From contig NC_006048.2 of the NCBI RefSeq assembly GCF_000006445.2, forward strand, positions 1,674,001 through 1,738,000: a stretch of 64,000 nt of DNA. The letters run 5' to 3'. Under the pieces are notes generated by a model, which had not been told where the DNA came from, made no database searches, and saw nothing but the letters and a program-made list of their open reading frames with translations. Below are positions 28,580 through 37,632 of the stretch, one piece after another (positions within the stretch are counted from its first letter, which is position 1; the number at the start of each line of letters is the position of its first letter). Source of the stretch: Debaryomyces hansenii CBS767. Lineage: Eukaryota > Ascomycota > Pichiomycetes > Serinales > Debaryomycetaceae. A program made the translations under genes and the position numbers.

Positions 28580-30538
28580 ATGATGGTTCCTAGTGACGAT
28601 AGCTTTATTAGCGACGAAGAAGAAGAATTTTGCCCGTTATGCGTGGAAGAAATGGATATTTCAGATAAAAATTTCAAACCATGCCCTTGCGGGTACCAAA
28701 TCTGTCAATTTTGTTACAATAATATTAGACAAAACCCAGAATTGAATGGAAGATGTCCGGGATGTAGAAGATTATATGATGACGATAGTGTCGAATACAA
28801 GACAATCACGTCAGACGAATATAGAATGCAACAATTAAAGAGAGAAAAACGTGAAAGAGAGAAGAAGCAAAGAGAAAAAGAGAAGAAGGAAACGGAAATG
28901 GCTAATAAGAAGCATTTGGCTGGATTGAGAGTGGTGCAGAAAAACTTGGTGTATGTGACAGGGTTGAATCCTCCTTGTAATCCTGATGATTTGCACTCAG
29001 TCTTGAGATCAGACAAATATTTTGGTCAATACGGTAAAATTCTGAAGATTGTAATCAATAAAAAGACTCCTAATCCACAGAGTGCTCACCATCATCACCA
29101 AAATCCTGGCTTGGTTGTATATGTGACGTTTGTTAAGAAGGAAGACGCGTTGAAGTGTATTAATGAGTTGGATGGTTCATTATGTGATGGTAGAGTTCTA
29201 AGAGCAGCACATGGTACTACCAAATATTGTTCCTCATATTTGCGGGGCCATCCTTGTCCAAATCCAAACTGTATGTTTTTGCATGAGCCTGGTGAAGAAG
29301 CAGATTCTTACACTAGAAAAGACTTGTCTACTCAGCAAGGTATTAAGATGGGTATGATGGGTTTATCTGGTTCAAGCGTTGAAGGCAATACCAATATTAC
29401 AAATGCTGGGTTTAATAACCAAAATACGTCAAGTAATAACTCACAACATTCTAATAGCGCTGAAGAAGATAACGATGGTTCCGACGATGACAGCGATCAC
29501 CACACCTCGAGTCCTAATCCAATGCCAAACTCTGCGTCTTCTTCAAATGGGGCTGTTTTACCTGCTACTGCTCACTGGGCTAAAGGTCTGAGCTCAGCAA
29601 GTGGTTCTCCTTCTGTTAATAGTACTGCTTTAGCCAATGCTGCAGCTTTCCCAACCTTAGGCGAGATCTTCCGTGATCAAAAACAGCAACAAAGAAAAGA
29701 AGGCAAGATTAATAAGGGTAAAGTTGGAAGATCTTCGAAGGATAATAGCATTTTACTTCCTGATGATATTGATATCGATAATGATTCGGCTATTCATTTC
29801 ATGGAAGAAACTTCAGAAATGTTAAGAAACTTATCCGAAAGAAGAGAAAAGTTACAAGTTTATTTCAAGAAATTGACAGAAAATGCTGATAATAAAGTGT
29901 TACCATTGTTTGCCTTCAATAAAAGCACAAAGTTATCTAACAATAGTAATCTTGAAGAGGAGAAGTTGATTGCTCGTCAAGTTATTGAAAGATTTATCTT
30001 GAAACCTATTAAAAACTACCACTTGGCTTACCAAAATCATCCAATTACACAACAACAAACCTTGTTACAACAGCAGGCACAATTACAGCAACAACGTCAG
30101 CAAACGCCTAGTATACAAGCTGCTCAAATACAGCAATTACAAATAGAACAGCAAAAACGATTATTAGAACAACAATCCCAACAAACTGGAAATGGAACAC
30201 CTGTGTCAACTAATGCTCCGTTGCAGCAACAACAACAATTATTGTTGTTACAACAGTTACAACAACAGCAACAACAGCAACAACAACACACTCCATCGCA
30301 AGCTCAAGCTCAGATTAATATGATAAGAGCTCGTGAACGTTCAGCGAACACTTCTACACCTCCACCACCTGGGTTATTCGCCGCCGCTAATGGTTCCAAG
30401 AGTACGCCTAACCCACCTCAAATGCCAGCACAACCTCAACAACAACCGCAAGGACAGCAATATGCACAACAACCTGCTGCTGGTAACCAATCTTCAAGCT
30501 CACAATTATTAACACAATTGATGAGTGGTAAAAGATAA
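28580..30538 (+). CDS. MOT2: MOT2 (NOT4), CCR4-NOT E3 ubiquitin ligase
   Basis: Not4 is the RING E3 of the CCR4-NOT complex, active in mRNA decay and in quality control of stalled ribosomes. The 652 residues start with a C4C4 RING (Cys18, 21, 35, 37, 42, 45, 59, 62). A Lys/Glu-rich linker and an RRM (about 115-205, with VYVTGLNPPCNPDDL) follow, then a C3H1-like segment (CSSYLRGHPCPNPNCMFLH). A helical NOT1-binding part lies near 395-480. The C-terminal quarter is rich in Gln, with a Gln-Leu-Gln tract at about 545-575. The overall plan matches yeast Not4 (587). Confidence 0.95.
   Translation: MMVPSDDSFISDEEEEFCPLCVEEMDISDKNFKPCPCGYQICQFCYNNIRQNPELNGRCPGCRRLYDDDSVEYKTITSDEYRMQQLKREKREREKKQREKEKKETEMANKKHLAGLRVVQKNLVYVTGLNPPCNPDDLHSVLRSDKYFGQYGKILKIVINKKTPNPQSAHHHHQNPGLVVYVTFVKKEDALKCINELDGSLCDGRVLRAAHGTTKYCSSYLRGHPCPNPNCMFLHEPGEEADSYTRKDLSTQQGIKMGMMGLSGSSVEGNTNITNAGFNNQNTSSNNSQHSNSAEEDNDGSDDDSDHHTSSPNPMPNSASSSNGAVLPATAHWAKGLSSASGSPSVNSTALANAAAFPTLGEIFRDQKQQQRKEGKINKGKVGRSSKDNSILLPDDIDIDNDSAIHFMEETSEMLRNLSERREKLQVYFKKLTENADNKVLPLFAFNKSTKLSNNSNLEEEKLIARQVIERFILKPIKNYHLAYQNHPITQQQTLLQQQAQLQQQRQQTPSIQAAQIQQLQIEQQKRLLEQQSQQTGNGTPVSTNAPLQQQQQLLLLQQLQQQQQQQQQHTPSQAQAQINMIRARERSANTSTPPPPGLFAAANGSKSTPNPPQMPAQPQQQPQGQQYAQQPAAGNQSSSSQLLTQLMSGKR
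30231..30249. repeat. CAA/TTG inverted repeat inside the MOT2 Gln tract
   Basis: Within the coding run the codons switch from CAA repeats to TTG repeats through a perfect 9-bp inverted repeat with a one-base centre (AACAACAAT T ATTGTTGTT). This yields Gln residues, then Leu, then Gln again. Confidence 0.75.
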
Positions 30539-30928
30539 GCATATTTCATATTCATTTTAAACTGTATATTATACACAATTACATACCAATATATACGTGT
30601 ATCACCTATGTAATATAAAACTTCTTTCATAATTCCATATAATTTCGATATTTACGAAACTGATGTATACTATAAATGCTAGTATCATCATGAGCAGATG
30701 TCTTCCACGATTGCAATATATATTTTGTGTGCAAGACTTTGCCGGTATTTCTTCAGTTGTTTGTTTTATCCACGGTATTATATCAATAAATATAGCTTTC
30801 TATTTACAAACCGCTGAAAGTATACATACCATTTGGCAGTAACACGTTCTTTCATGCTCAACTGAAATCCAAGCATGACGTTCCCTATATCCTTTATAAT
30901 TTACAATTGCATCTCCCAGTACTTAAAA
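30539..30928. other. Intergenic between convergent MOT2 and the 161-residue gene
   Basis: 390 bp, AT-rich, with 3' flanks only. No gene, tRNA or strong hairpin was recognised. Confidence 0.5.
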
Positions 30929-31414
30929 TCAAGTATTTTTTTTCTGCTGACTGGTGACAGATTTAGTTCTATCGTTGGATGGCTTCTCGTACGTTTCGCT
31001 TTGTTTATATTGGTAAGCAATTTTACCACATTCTTTTGCACTTCCTTGTAGTTGGCGTCTTATTATGGCTAATTCGGGGAACTCCATAATTAAGTCAGGT
31101 ATAGGAAATTCTCTTTCGTATTTGAACCCTAATTTATCCATTTTTTCGATTATTTTTCTCTCTTCCTCGGTGAGTTGGAGTTTTGCTGTATCAAAATATG
31201 ACTTTAATGCGTGGTATTTGTACATCATTTTATCAAATTCTAACAACAATTCGAACGAATCTATTAAATACTGTTTTCTGTCATAATCATACTCTTCATC
31301 CTCTTCATCGACCTCTAGGTCTTTGAACATAGGACGTATAGAAACATAGCGATCTTCTAGATTGGAAACTATTTCCATATAATTAGACATTTTCCTTCTT
31401 AGCATATTACCCAT
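30929..31414 (-). CDS. Small conserved-looking protein of unknown function
   Basis: I do not recognise this 161-residue protein. It is almost wholly helical and charged: an acidic patch (DLEVDEEDEEYDYD, about 35-50), then helices LLLEFDKMMYKYHALKSYF and LTEEERKIIEKMDKLG, a PIPDLIMEFPEL turn and a basic Ser/Thr tail. There is no signal peptide or membrane segment. Three ATGs occur in the first nine codons; the third (MSNYME) could equally be the start. The composition is that of a small subunit of a larger complex. Context gives no hint: MOT2 converges on it and ISM1 is downstream of its promoter. Confidence 0.75.
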   Translation of the reverse strand: MGNMLRRKMSNYMEIVSNLEDRYVSIRPMFKDLEVDEEDEEYDYDRKQYLIDSFELLLEFDKMMYKYHALKSYFDTAKLQLTEEERKIIEKMDKLGFKYEREFPIPDLIMEFPELAIIRRQLQGSAKECGKIAYQYKQSETYEKPSNDRTKSVTSQQKKNT

Positions 31415-31718
31415 GTTGGCTATATATTTTCTTTGTTAGCTCCCGGATAGGTGTTAATATGTATTATAAATAAATTGCAGATACAAGTCGTAAATAAATT
31501 GCAAATAACAATCTTACCGTGTAACATATGAAACGCTTTGAGTAAAAAAAATACAAAATGAATTTTATACACGAACATTATTCTCATTGATAAACAATCT
31601 ACACACTAACAATAACATGTTAATTTTATGGTATAAAATCTCATTTATTGTAGAATTTATCTCTTTGATTGACACCTCTGAACTTGTATATACATATTTA
31701 GTGTCTTCTATTTACATT
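31415..31718. other. Intergenic, promoter of the 161-residue gene and ISM1 3' flank
   Basis: 304 bp, AT-rich. It contains two close copies of a 17-bp sequence, AAATAAATTGCARATA and AAATAAATTGCAAATA, near 31467 and 31492. Nothing else was recognised. Confidence 0.5.
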
Positions 31719-34685
31719 CTAGTGTTTGTGAACTACGGTATCACATTTTGTACATAATGCGTCTTCGGATTCAGACACAAACTTCCAACATCTTGGACAT
31801 TTAGCATTAGACGACGGAGCTATTTGTATCTTGACCTCTTGTTCATCTAAAGTCAATGAGGTTTCACTAAAATAGGATGCTTCCTTAAGTGGCTCTTCGT
31901 TAACATAGACCTTAGAAACAAGAAAGTAATCGTCCAAAAAGACCTGATGTGAAGTCAATAATTTACCTAGTGAAGATTCGTTATCGACGACAATATTAAC
32001 CTGAGTCTCCAATTTGTTCTTGAACGTACCGTTTAGACGGAGTTCTTCTAATGACTTGTAAAGGGTGTCTTTAACTTGCCATATCTTAGAAAAATCATGT
32101 TCGATTGATTCTTGCAAATAGGTATCAGGTATTTGATAAAAGTCCCAACTACCCACCGTAAATGGCGATTTGCTATTATTTTTAAAATATTCTGGACATA
32201 CATTCCATACTTCCTGAACAAGCAATGGTTGTATAGGCGCAAGCAACCCAATATAAGTTCTCAATAATGCTTGTAGCACTGTTTGGATGCTCCTTCTTCT
32301 TTTAGAGTCTTTGGCATCCGTGTAAAGACAATCTTTTGAAATGTCAAAGTATTGGGCACTCAAGTCCACACTCATATGAGTGCTAATATCTTTAACAACT
32401 CTTGAAAAATTGTGGTCTTTGTAATACTCCACGCAAGTCTGCTGTAATCTGAAGAGCTTCGATAAGACTAACTTATCCAAAGGATTCAAATCATTATAAC
32501 TAACCTTTTTGTTTTCCTCGAAATCATTCAAATTTCCCAACATGTATTTCAAGGTAACTCTTAATTTTTTAACGTTTTCGAATACTCTTGTGAGAATTTC
32601 ACTGCTTACATTGACATCCTGAGTAAAATTGGATGAGGCAACCCATAACCTTAATCCATCGGTTCCTAAACTTGGAAGGAACGGTTTTCCACCTCCGTTT
32701 ATAGCATGCTTTGGTGAAATAACGTTACCCTTGGATTTAGACATCTTATCATTCTTACTATCCAATGTGAAGCCATGTGTAACAATTTTCTTGAAGGGAG
32801 CAACGGGTTTAAAATTTTCACCGTTTACTCCAGATGCAATAATTTTATTCAATAATGAAGACTGAAACCAGCCTCTATGTTGGTCACTACCTTCAAGATA
32901 AATATCAGCTAAGGGCGTATCACTTCTCGATAATTCTTCCATATTATCACCTAATGTTGACCATGATGTACCGGAATCAAACCAGACATCCATGGTGTCT
33001 TGTCCTTTAACGTACATTGTTCCCATATCCTTGTATGACTCTGGCAACCATCTACAAATATCGTCTTCTTTAGTAAACCAACTATCAGTACCAAACTTAG
33101 TCATACATTTAATTGTAAACCTTATAACTTCAATATCGTCAATTGGTTCACCACTTTCTTTATGAAATATTATTGGTAATGGAACCCCCCATGTTCTCTG
33201 TCTTGAAATACACCATTCGTTTCTATTATTTATGAACAGCTTTAGTCTATTTTTACCATTCTCTGGTAAAAACTCTACACTTTCAAGTGCTTCAATAGCT
33301 GTTGGTTTAATTTTCTCAACATTCACAAACCATTGTGGTGTTGCTCTTTGAATAACTGGTTTATTTGATCTCCAATCATAAGGGTATGAATGCTTGTACT
33401 TTTTGTTGATGTGGAAAATCATGTTATGCTCTTTCATAATGTCAATACATTTCCATAAACCTTCCTTCTTATTGGCATATTCGCCCTTTAATGAAGAAAA
33501 TCCATCAGGGATATTGTCTGCAATAAACATACCTTGGCCATTGACTGAAGACATAATTTTCAAATTATGTCTGCATCCTATCAAGTAATCTTCACCACCA
33601 TGTGCTGGTGCAGTGTGAACAAGCCCAGAACCAGCAGTTGCAGAAACATGGTCGCCATGTAAAATAGGAAATAAATATTCTGGACCAACTGCCGGATTTA
33701 TATACTCAAGGTTCAATAATTCATCACCCTTAAAGCAAAGTGGTTCAGAATATCTCCTATATGATTCATTGAGCTTGCATAATTCATCTGCTAAAGATTC
33801 AGCAACAATTAAATGTTCATTTGTCATATCATTATAGATGAGCGTATAGTTTAGGTCTCTGTGTATGCAAATTGCTTGGTTTGCAGGAATCGTCCAAGCA
33901 GTAGACGTCCATATTAAGAATTGGACATCAAATTTGTTCACTTCTATGAAAGGATACTTTTCGTTCAATAGTTTGTAAAACTGTGAAGAAGCAAGAGGAA
34001 ATTTGACATACGTAGCCACAGAATTGTGGGCATTATTATACTCTAACTCTGCTTCTGCTAACGCCGTTTGAGTTTCACATCCCCACCAAACAGGCTTCAA
34101 TTGTCTGGATAAAAGACCATTTTCCATGAGCTTCAAAAACACTTGTAGCTGTTTAATTTCATAGTCATTTGACAAAGTAATGTACGGGTTGTTGAAATCT
34201 GTCATTATACCAAACTCTTTAAATTGGTCACGTTGTTTGTCGATCATTGACATTGCCAACCTACGGCATAAAGATCTGATCTCCGTCGGCTGGAGTTCAC
34301 TAGCCTTCTCTGAATTAGATATTGCCTTCATTTCAATAGGTAACCCATGACAATCCCACCCAGGTTGATAGATGACTTTATTATTATACCGGATTAATTC
34401 GAAACGATTTATAATATCCTTCAATATCTTATTCAATGCATGGCCTAAATGTAAATCTCCGTTGGCATATGGGGGTCCATCATGAAATATCCATCGGTCG
34501 TTATAGTTCTCTCTATTTAACTGCCAACTATAAAGGTCTTCAGAAACAAGTTTAATTAATTCATCTTTTGAAGACCCAGATGGCACCTTAGGTCCAAATT
34601 CTGTTTTCGGAAGCTGTAAGGTATTGCTGTACAGTGTCTTAGCGTTCACCCTCGTTATAGAGAGGCGTCTAATATGTCTAAGCAT
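31719..34685 (-). CDS. ISM1: ISM1, mitochondrial isoleucyl-tRNA synthetase
   Basis: A class Ia synthetase that charges mitochondrial tRNA-Ile. The 988 residues start with a basic presequence (MLRHIRRLSITRVNAKTLY). The HIGH motif is HLGH at 79-82 in PPYANGDLHLGHALN. An editing CP1 insert follows with TSTAWTIPANQAIC and GHD-type residues. The binding motif GSDQHRGWFQSS and KMSKS (DKMSKSKGNVISP) lie around 620-660. The protein ends with a zinc-binding segment, CPRCWKF then CTKC, as in bacterial-type IleRS. The length matches S. cerevisiae Ism1 (1,002). The cytosolic enzyme is a different, longer protein. Confidence 0.96.
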   Translation of the reverse strand: MLRHIRRLSITRVNAKTLYSNTLQLPKTEFGPKVPSGSSKDELIKLVSEDLYSWQLNRENYNDRWIFHDGPPYANGDLHLGHALNKILKDIINRFELIRYNNKVIYQPGWDCHGLPIEMKAISNSEKASELQPTEIRSLCRRLAMSMIDKQRDQFKEFGIMTDFNNPYITLSNDYEIKQLQVFLKLMENGLLSRQLKPVWWGCETQTALAEAELEYNNAHNSVATYVKFPLASSQFYKLLNEKYPFIEVNKFDVQFLIWTSTAWTIPANQAICIHRDLNYTLIYNDMTNEHLIVAESLADELCKLNESYRRYSEPLCFKGDELLNLEYINPAVGPEYLFPILHGDHVSATAGSGLVHTAPAHGGEDYLIGCRHNLKIMSSVNGQGMFIADNIPDGFSSLKGEYANKKEGLWKCIDIMKEHNMIFHINKKYKHSYPYDWRSNKPVIQRATPQWFVNVEKIKPTAIEALESVEFLPENGKNRLKLFINNRNEWCISRQRTWGVPLPIIFHKESGEPIDDIEVIRFTIKCMTKFGTDSWFTKEDDICRWLPESYKDMGTMYVKGQDTMDVWFDSGTSWSTLGDNMEELSRSDTPLADIYLEGSDQHRGWFQSSLLNKIIASGVNGENFKPVAPFKKIVTHGFTLDSKNDKMSKSKGNVISPKHAINGGGKPFLPSLGTDGLRLWVASSNFTQDVNVSSEILTRVFENVKKLRVTLKYMLGNLNDFEENKKVSYNDLNPLDKLVLSKLFRLQQTCVEYYKDHNFSRVVKDISTHMSVDLSAQYFDISKDCLYTDAKDSKRRRSIQTVLQALLRTYIGLLAPIQPLLVQEVWNVCPEYFKNNSKSPFTVGSWDFYQIPDTYLQESIEHDFSKIWQVKDTLYKSLEELRLNGTFKNKLETQVNIVVDNESSLGKLLTSHQVFLDDYFLVSKVYVNEEPLKEASYFSETSLTLDEQEVKIQIAPSSNAKCPRCWKFVSESEDALCTKCDTVVHKH

Positions 34686-34945
34686 CCTTGCCCTACTGAC
34701 TGGTTTAAGTGTACTTGAAATAAATCTGAAAAATTATATTCTCGAGAAAGGTACAAAATCAAATCAGATACTACTTCAAGTCTCTTACAATGCAAATTAA
34801 AAAAGATATATAAAAATCATCAATTCGTTACATACAGAAGAACCTATACATAAATAAATAACAAATAGTTTTAATAAATAACATTTCTTTATGGGAAAAA
34901 TTACAATAAATAGGCATGGAAGTTAGGAGATAAAAACCATCAAAC

Positions 34946-36608
34946 TTAAGCCTTAATGTTCTTGACTAATTCCATGTACTTTTCGGTGGAGAAAGACTTT
35001 GGTCTTTCAATTGGTAAACCAAGACCACGGTCTAAGATCAATTGTGGTAAGACACCGAAAGCTCTGGAAACACCGAATAAGACAGTGTAGAAGGATTCTT
35101 CAGTCAAACCGTAGTATTGTAACAAGACACCGGAGTGAGAATCCACATTTGGCCATGGGTTCTTGGTCTTACCGTGCTTGGTTAAGACACCTGGGGCGAC
35201 TTCGTAAACGTTGGAGACCAATTGGAATAATTCGTAGTCTGGCATGTGCTTCAAAGCGAATTCTCTTTGAGCAGTGTAACGAGGATCGGTCTTTCTTAAG
35301 ACAGCATGACCGTAACCTGGAACAACACGGCCAGCGTTAAGAGTTTCCCACAAGTATTTTTCGATGTTTTCCTTAGAGTAGTCACCGTTTAATTCACCTC
35401 TCATCTTGAATAACCATTCTAAGACTTCTTGGTTGGCTCTACCGTGTAATGGACCAGCTAAACCGTTCAAACCAGCAGCTAAGGATAAGAATGGAGAAGA
35501 TAAAGCGGAACCGACTAAGTGGGTGGTGTGAGCAGAAACGTTACCACCTTCGTGATCAGAGTGGATGGTTAAGTATAATCTCATTAATTCGAGGAATTCC
35601 TTGTTTTCACCGAAACCCAATAAGTTAGCTAAGTTAGCGGAGTAATCTAAGCTAGAGTCAATGGCACCTAATCTACCATCGTGGAAAACGTTTCTGTAAA
35701 TTCTAGCAGCAATGTTTGGTAACTTGGCTAATAAGTCAATAGAGTCTTCGTAAGTGTAGTCCCAGTATTCGCTCTTGTTGACACCCTTAGCGTAAGCCTT
35801 AGCGAATTGGGATTCAGATTCTAAAGCAGTGACGGCAATGGAGAATTGGGCCATTGGGTGTAAGTGGGATGGAGATCTGTCGATTAATTCTTCGACGTGC
35901 TTTGGTAAAGCGGATCTGGCGGCTAATTCTTGGGAGAAAGCCTTGGTTTGAGCAACAGATGGGACTTCACCAGTTAACAATAACCAGAATAAAGCTTCTG
36001 GCAATGGTTCAGATCCACCTGGGGCCTTTGGTAATTGTTCTTGGATATCTGGGATAGTTCTACCTCTGAATCTGATCCCTTCGATTGGGTCTAAGACGGA
36101 ACCTTCCCAGACTAAACCTTTGATACCACGCATACCACCGTAGGCTTGTTCTAATAAGACTTCACCAATAACCTAAATATTTGTTAGTATCGAGCATTCG
36201 CGATTTTTCACAATCTGGTATTAAATTCCTCAGGTACCGTTGGCAGATAAAACCATCAACAGGTGCCATTTTGGTCCATCTATAGTCTAAATGATACTAC
36301 ATCAACACCATACTGTGTTCAAATATAATACATACGGTTTTACCGTGTTCCTTCTTGAATTGCTTAACTTCTTCGGCTCTTTCTGGTAAAATTTCAGATA
36401 AACGAGTTTTCAAAGTCTGTACTAGTTAGTATTTGTCGAATCATTCGCTGGAAGCATTCATTATGGCCCATATTATGGCTCATATTATGGCCCATCCGCT
36501 CCACTAAAGTCTCTAATTACATACTGGTTCAGAAGTAGCGTAAGTACGGGCTCCAAGAGCACGCTTAGCAAATGTAGATGTACGTTGAATTGAACGAATA
36601 GCTGACAT
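34946..36608 (-). CDS. CIT1: Mitochondrial citrate synthase, three exons
   Basis: Condenses acetyl-CoA with oxaloacetate at the entry to the TCA cycle. The minus-strand exons are 36525-36608 (28 codons), 36336-36416 (27 codons) and 34946-36172 (408 codons plus stop), giving 463 residues. Exon 1 is the presequence [20 protein letters not shown]; exon 2 begins TLKTRLSEI; exon 3 begins [13 protein letters not shown] and holds the catalytic residues in [22 protein letters not shown] and NVDSHSG. All junctions keep the frame and use GTATGT with TACTAAC close to the AG. The protein ends VKNIKA, so there is no peroxisomal SKL signal. Codon choice is strongly biased, as expected of an abundant enzyme. 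CCAAT boxes lie about 200 bp upstream. Confidence 0.95.
36173..36335 (-). other. CIT1 intron 2
   Basis: 163 nt, phase 0. The donor is GTATGT at 36330-36335, the branch site is TACTAAC, and the acceptor TTTAG ends at 36173. The branch-to-AG distance is about 10 nt. Confidence 0.93.
36417..36524 (-). other. CIT1 intron 1
   Basis: 108 nt, phase 0. The donor is GTATGT at 36519-36524; TACTAAC is followed by the acceptor TACAG only a few bases on. It contains three tandem 12-nt units (36460-36495). Confidence 0.92.
36460..36495. repeat. Three tandem 12-bp units in CIT1 intron 1
   Basis: ATTATGGCCCAT, ATTATGGCTCAT and ATTATGGCCCAT are adjacent, with one substitution in the middle unit. They fill a third of the intron. 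Confidence 0.9.
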
Positions 36609-37049
36609 GTCAATTGATCTCAATAAATATAAAAGATAAAACCTAATAAGTTAGAGTATACGAAAAAAAAGGATTTATAATTTTTCAAGGGTATGCCGGG
36701 ACTTTTATATAATGCTGTTCCTCTGGTCACAATGTTCGAAAAACTACAAAACACCACCATCACCAGAAGAGAAAAGATTACCCGAATATGCCTGGGGATT
36801 TGATTTAATTGGCCCTGAACAGCCAATCACATTGTTCAGTTCCGTATGTTGTCTGCGGTTTGTGCAACCTAATTTTCAATGGCCGTCGGTCGTGTAGGTG
36901 CGATGGTCCGTGAACAAATAACCTCGGACGGATATATCCTTCCAGCCAAGTAGTAATCGACCACTACATCCGTGTATACTATCCGAATGTCTCTATAAAA
37001 ACGAGACATAGTATATCTGAGTATGTAGGACGTATGGGACCCCTTTGGG
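36609..37049. other. CIT1 promoter with structured distal end
   Basis: About 440 bp without a supportable ORF. ATTGG at 36808-36812 and CCAAT at 36823-36827 form an inverted pair of HAP-complex core sites, which suits a TCA-cycle gene. At 36975-37015 and 37032-37058 there are two strong inverted repeats; these may belong to the neighbouring RNA locus or to transcript end formation. Confidence 0.55.
36975..37015. other. Hairpin A: 7-bp plus 6-bp stem
   Basis: TATACT, a 6-nt bulge, ATGTCTC, a 9-nt loop, GAGACAT and AGTATA: 13 paired bases with one bulge. It can form in RNA from either strand. Confidence 0.7.
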
Positions 37050-37058
37050 GTCCCATAC
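37032..37058. other. Hairpin B: perfect 12-bp stem, 3-nt loop
   Basis: GTATGGGACCCC, TTT, GGGGTCCCATAC. This is the strongest inverted repeat I noticed in the window. On the minus strand it begins about 28 nt after the Sm-like site. Confidence 0.85.
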
Positions 37059-37085
37059 TGCCTGTTTTGCTCGTACCACACCGAG

Positions 37086-37094
37086 CCAAAAAAT
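37086..37094 (-). promoter_or_regulatory. Sm-binding-site consensus
   Basis: ATTTTTTGG on the minus strand, flanked by CACCGAG and CTCGGTG that can pair around it. The Sm ring protects the 3' end of yeast snRNAs and telomerase RNA. The plus strand has no equally good site in the locus except a T-run at 38219-38227. Confidence 0.5.
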
Positions 37095-37613
37095 CGAGTA
37101 CTCGGTGACCCCAGATTTCGGAGAGAAACTTTTTCACCAACCTACTTCCGACAGATTCCATAATTACGTAATTGGGCAGAACGCCATTATTCTATTGTCC
37201 GGGTATCAACCACGATCGGCAAGAACAAGAAAATGGGCCACTGTTGCAGTAGTAGTACAATGCGTGACGGGTATGTGAATTAGGACATGCACAACGTATA
37301 ATAATAAATATAGGTTTTCGGCCTTACGAGCATCCGAGAAGGTATAGGAGTAAATCAGACAGGACAGAGCACGCAAGACCAACAGGAGTCCGGGGTATGG
37401 AGGTCGTTAAGAGAACCTATTGCGAAACGGACATACACAATAGAGTAGTAGTGTGTGGTCATACCTTAAAAGGTTTGGCGAGCCGGTAGTGAAGTCTGGG
37501 GACACGTCGGTTTGAGTGGTGGGGGCTGATGGGGGATGTGATGTACGAGACGAGCAATGCAAGTTCGATCAGGGTAGGGTAGTTAGGAATGTTTCGGCGA
37601 GTGTATATGGTAA

Positions 37614-37632
37614 AGGGATGTTGAGGTCAGGG
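37614..37632 (-). other. Putative telomerase template segment
   Basis: CCCTGACCTCAACATCCCT on the minus strand. Copying between its CCCT repeats would give the 15-nt repeat ATGTTGAGGTCAGGG. From memory, the D. hansenii telomere repeat is ATGTTGAGGTGTAGGG; the two share GGGATGTTGAGGT. Confidence 0.45.

Noticed and set aside
37045..37278. 77-codon frame on the plus strand
   Set aside because: Starts inside the 12-bp hairpin and has no recognisable product.
37550..37590. GTTCGATC resembling a tRNA B-box
   Set aside because: No matching acceptor or T stem and no A-box at the right distance.
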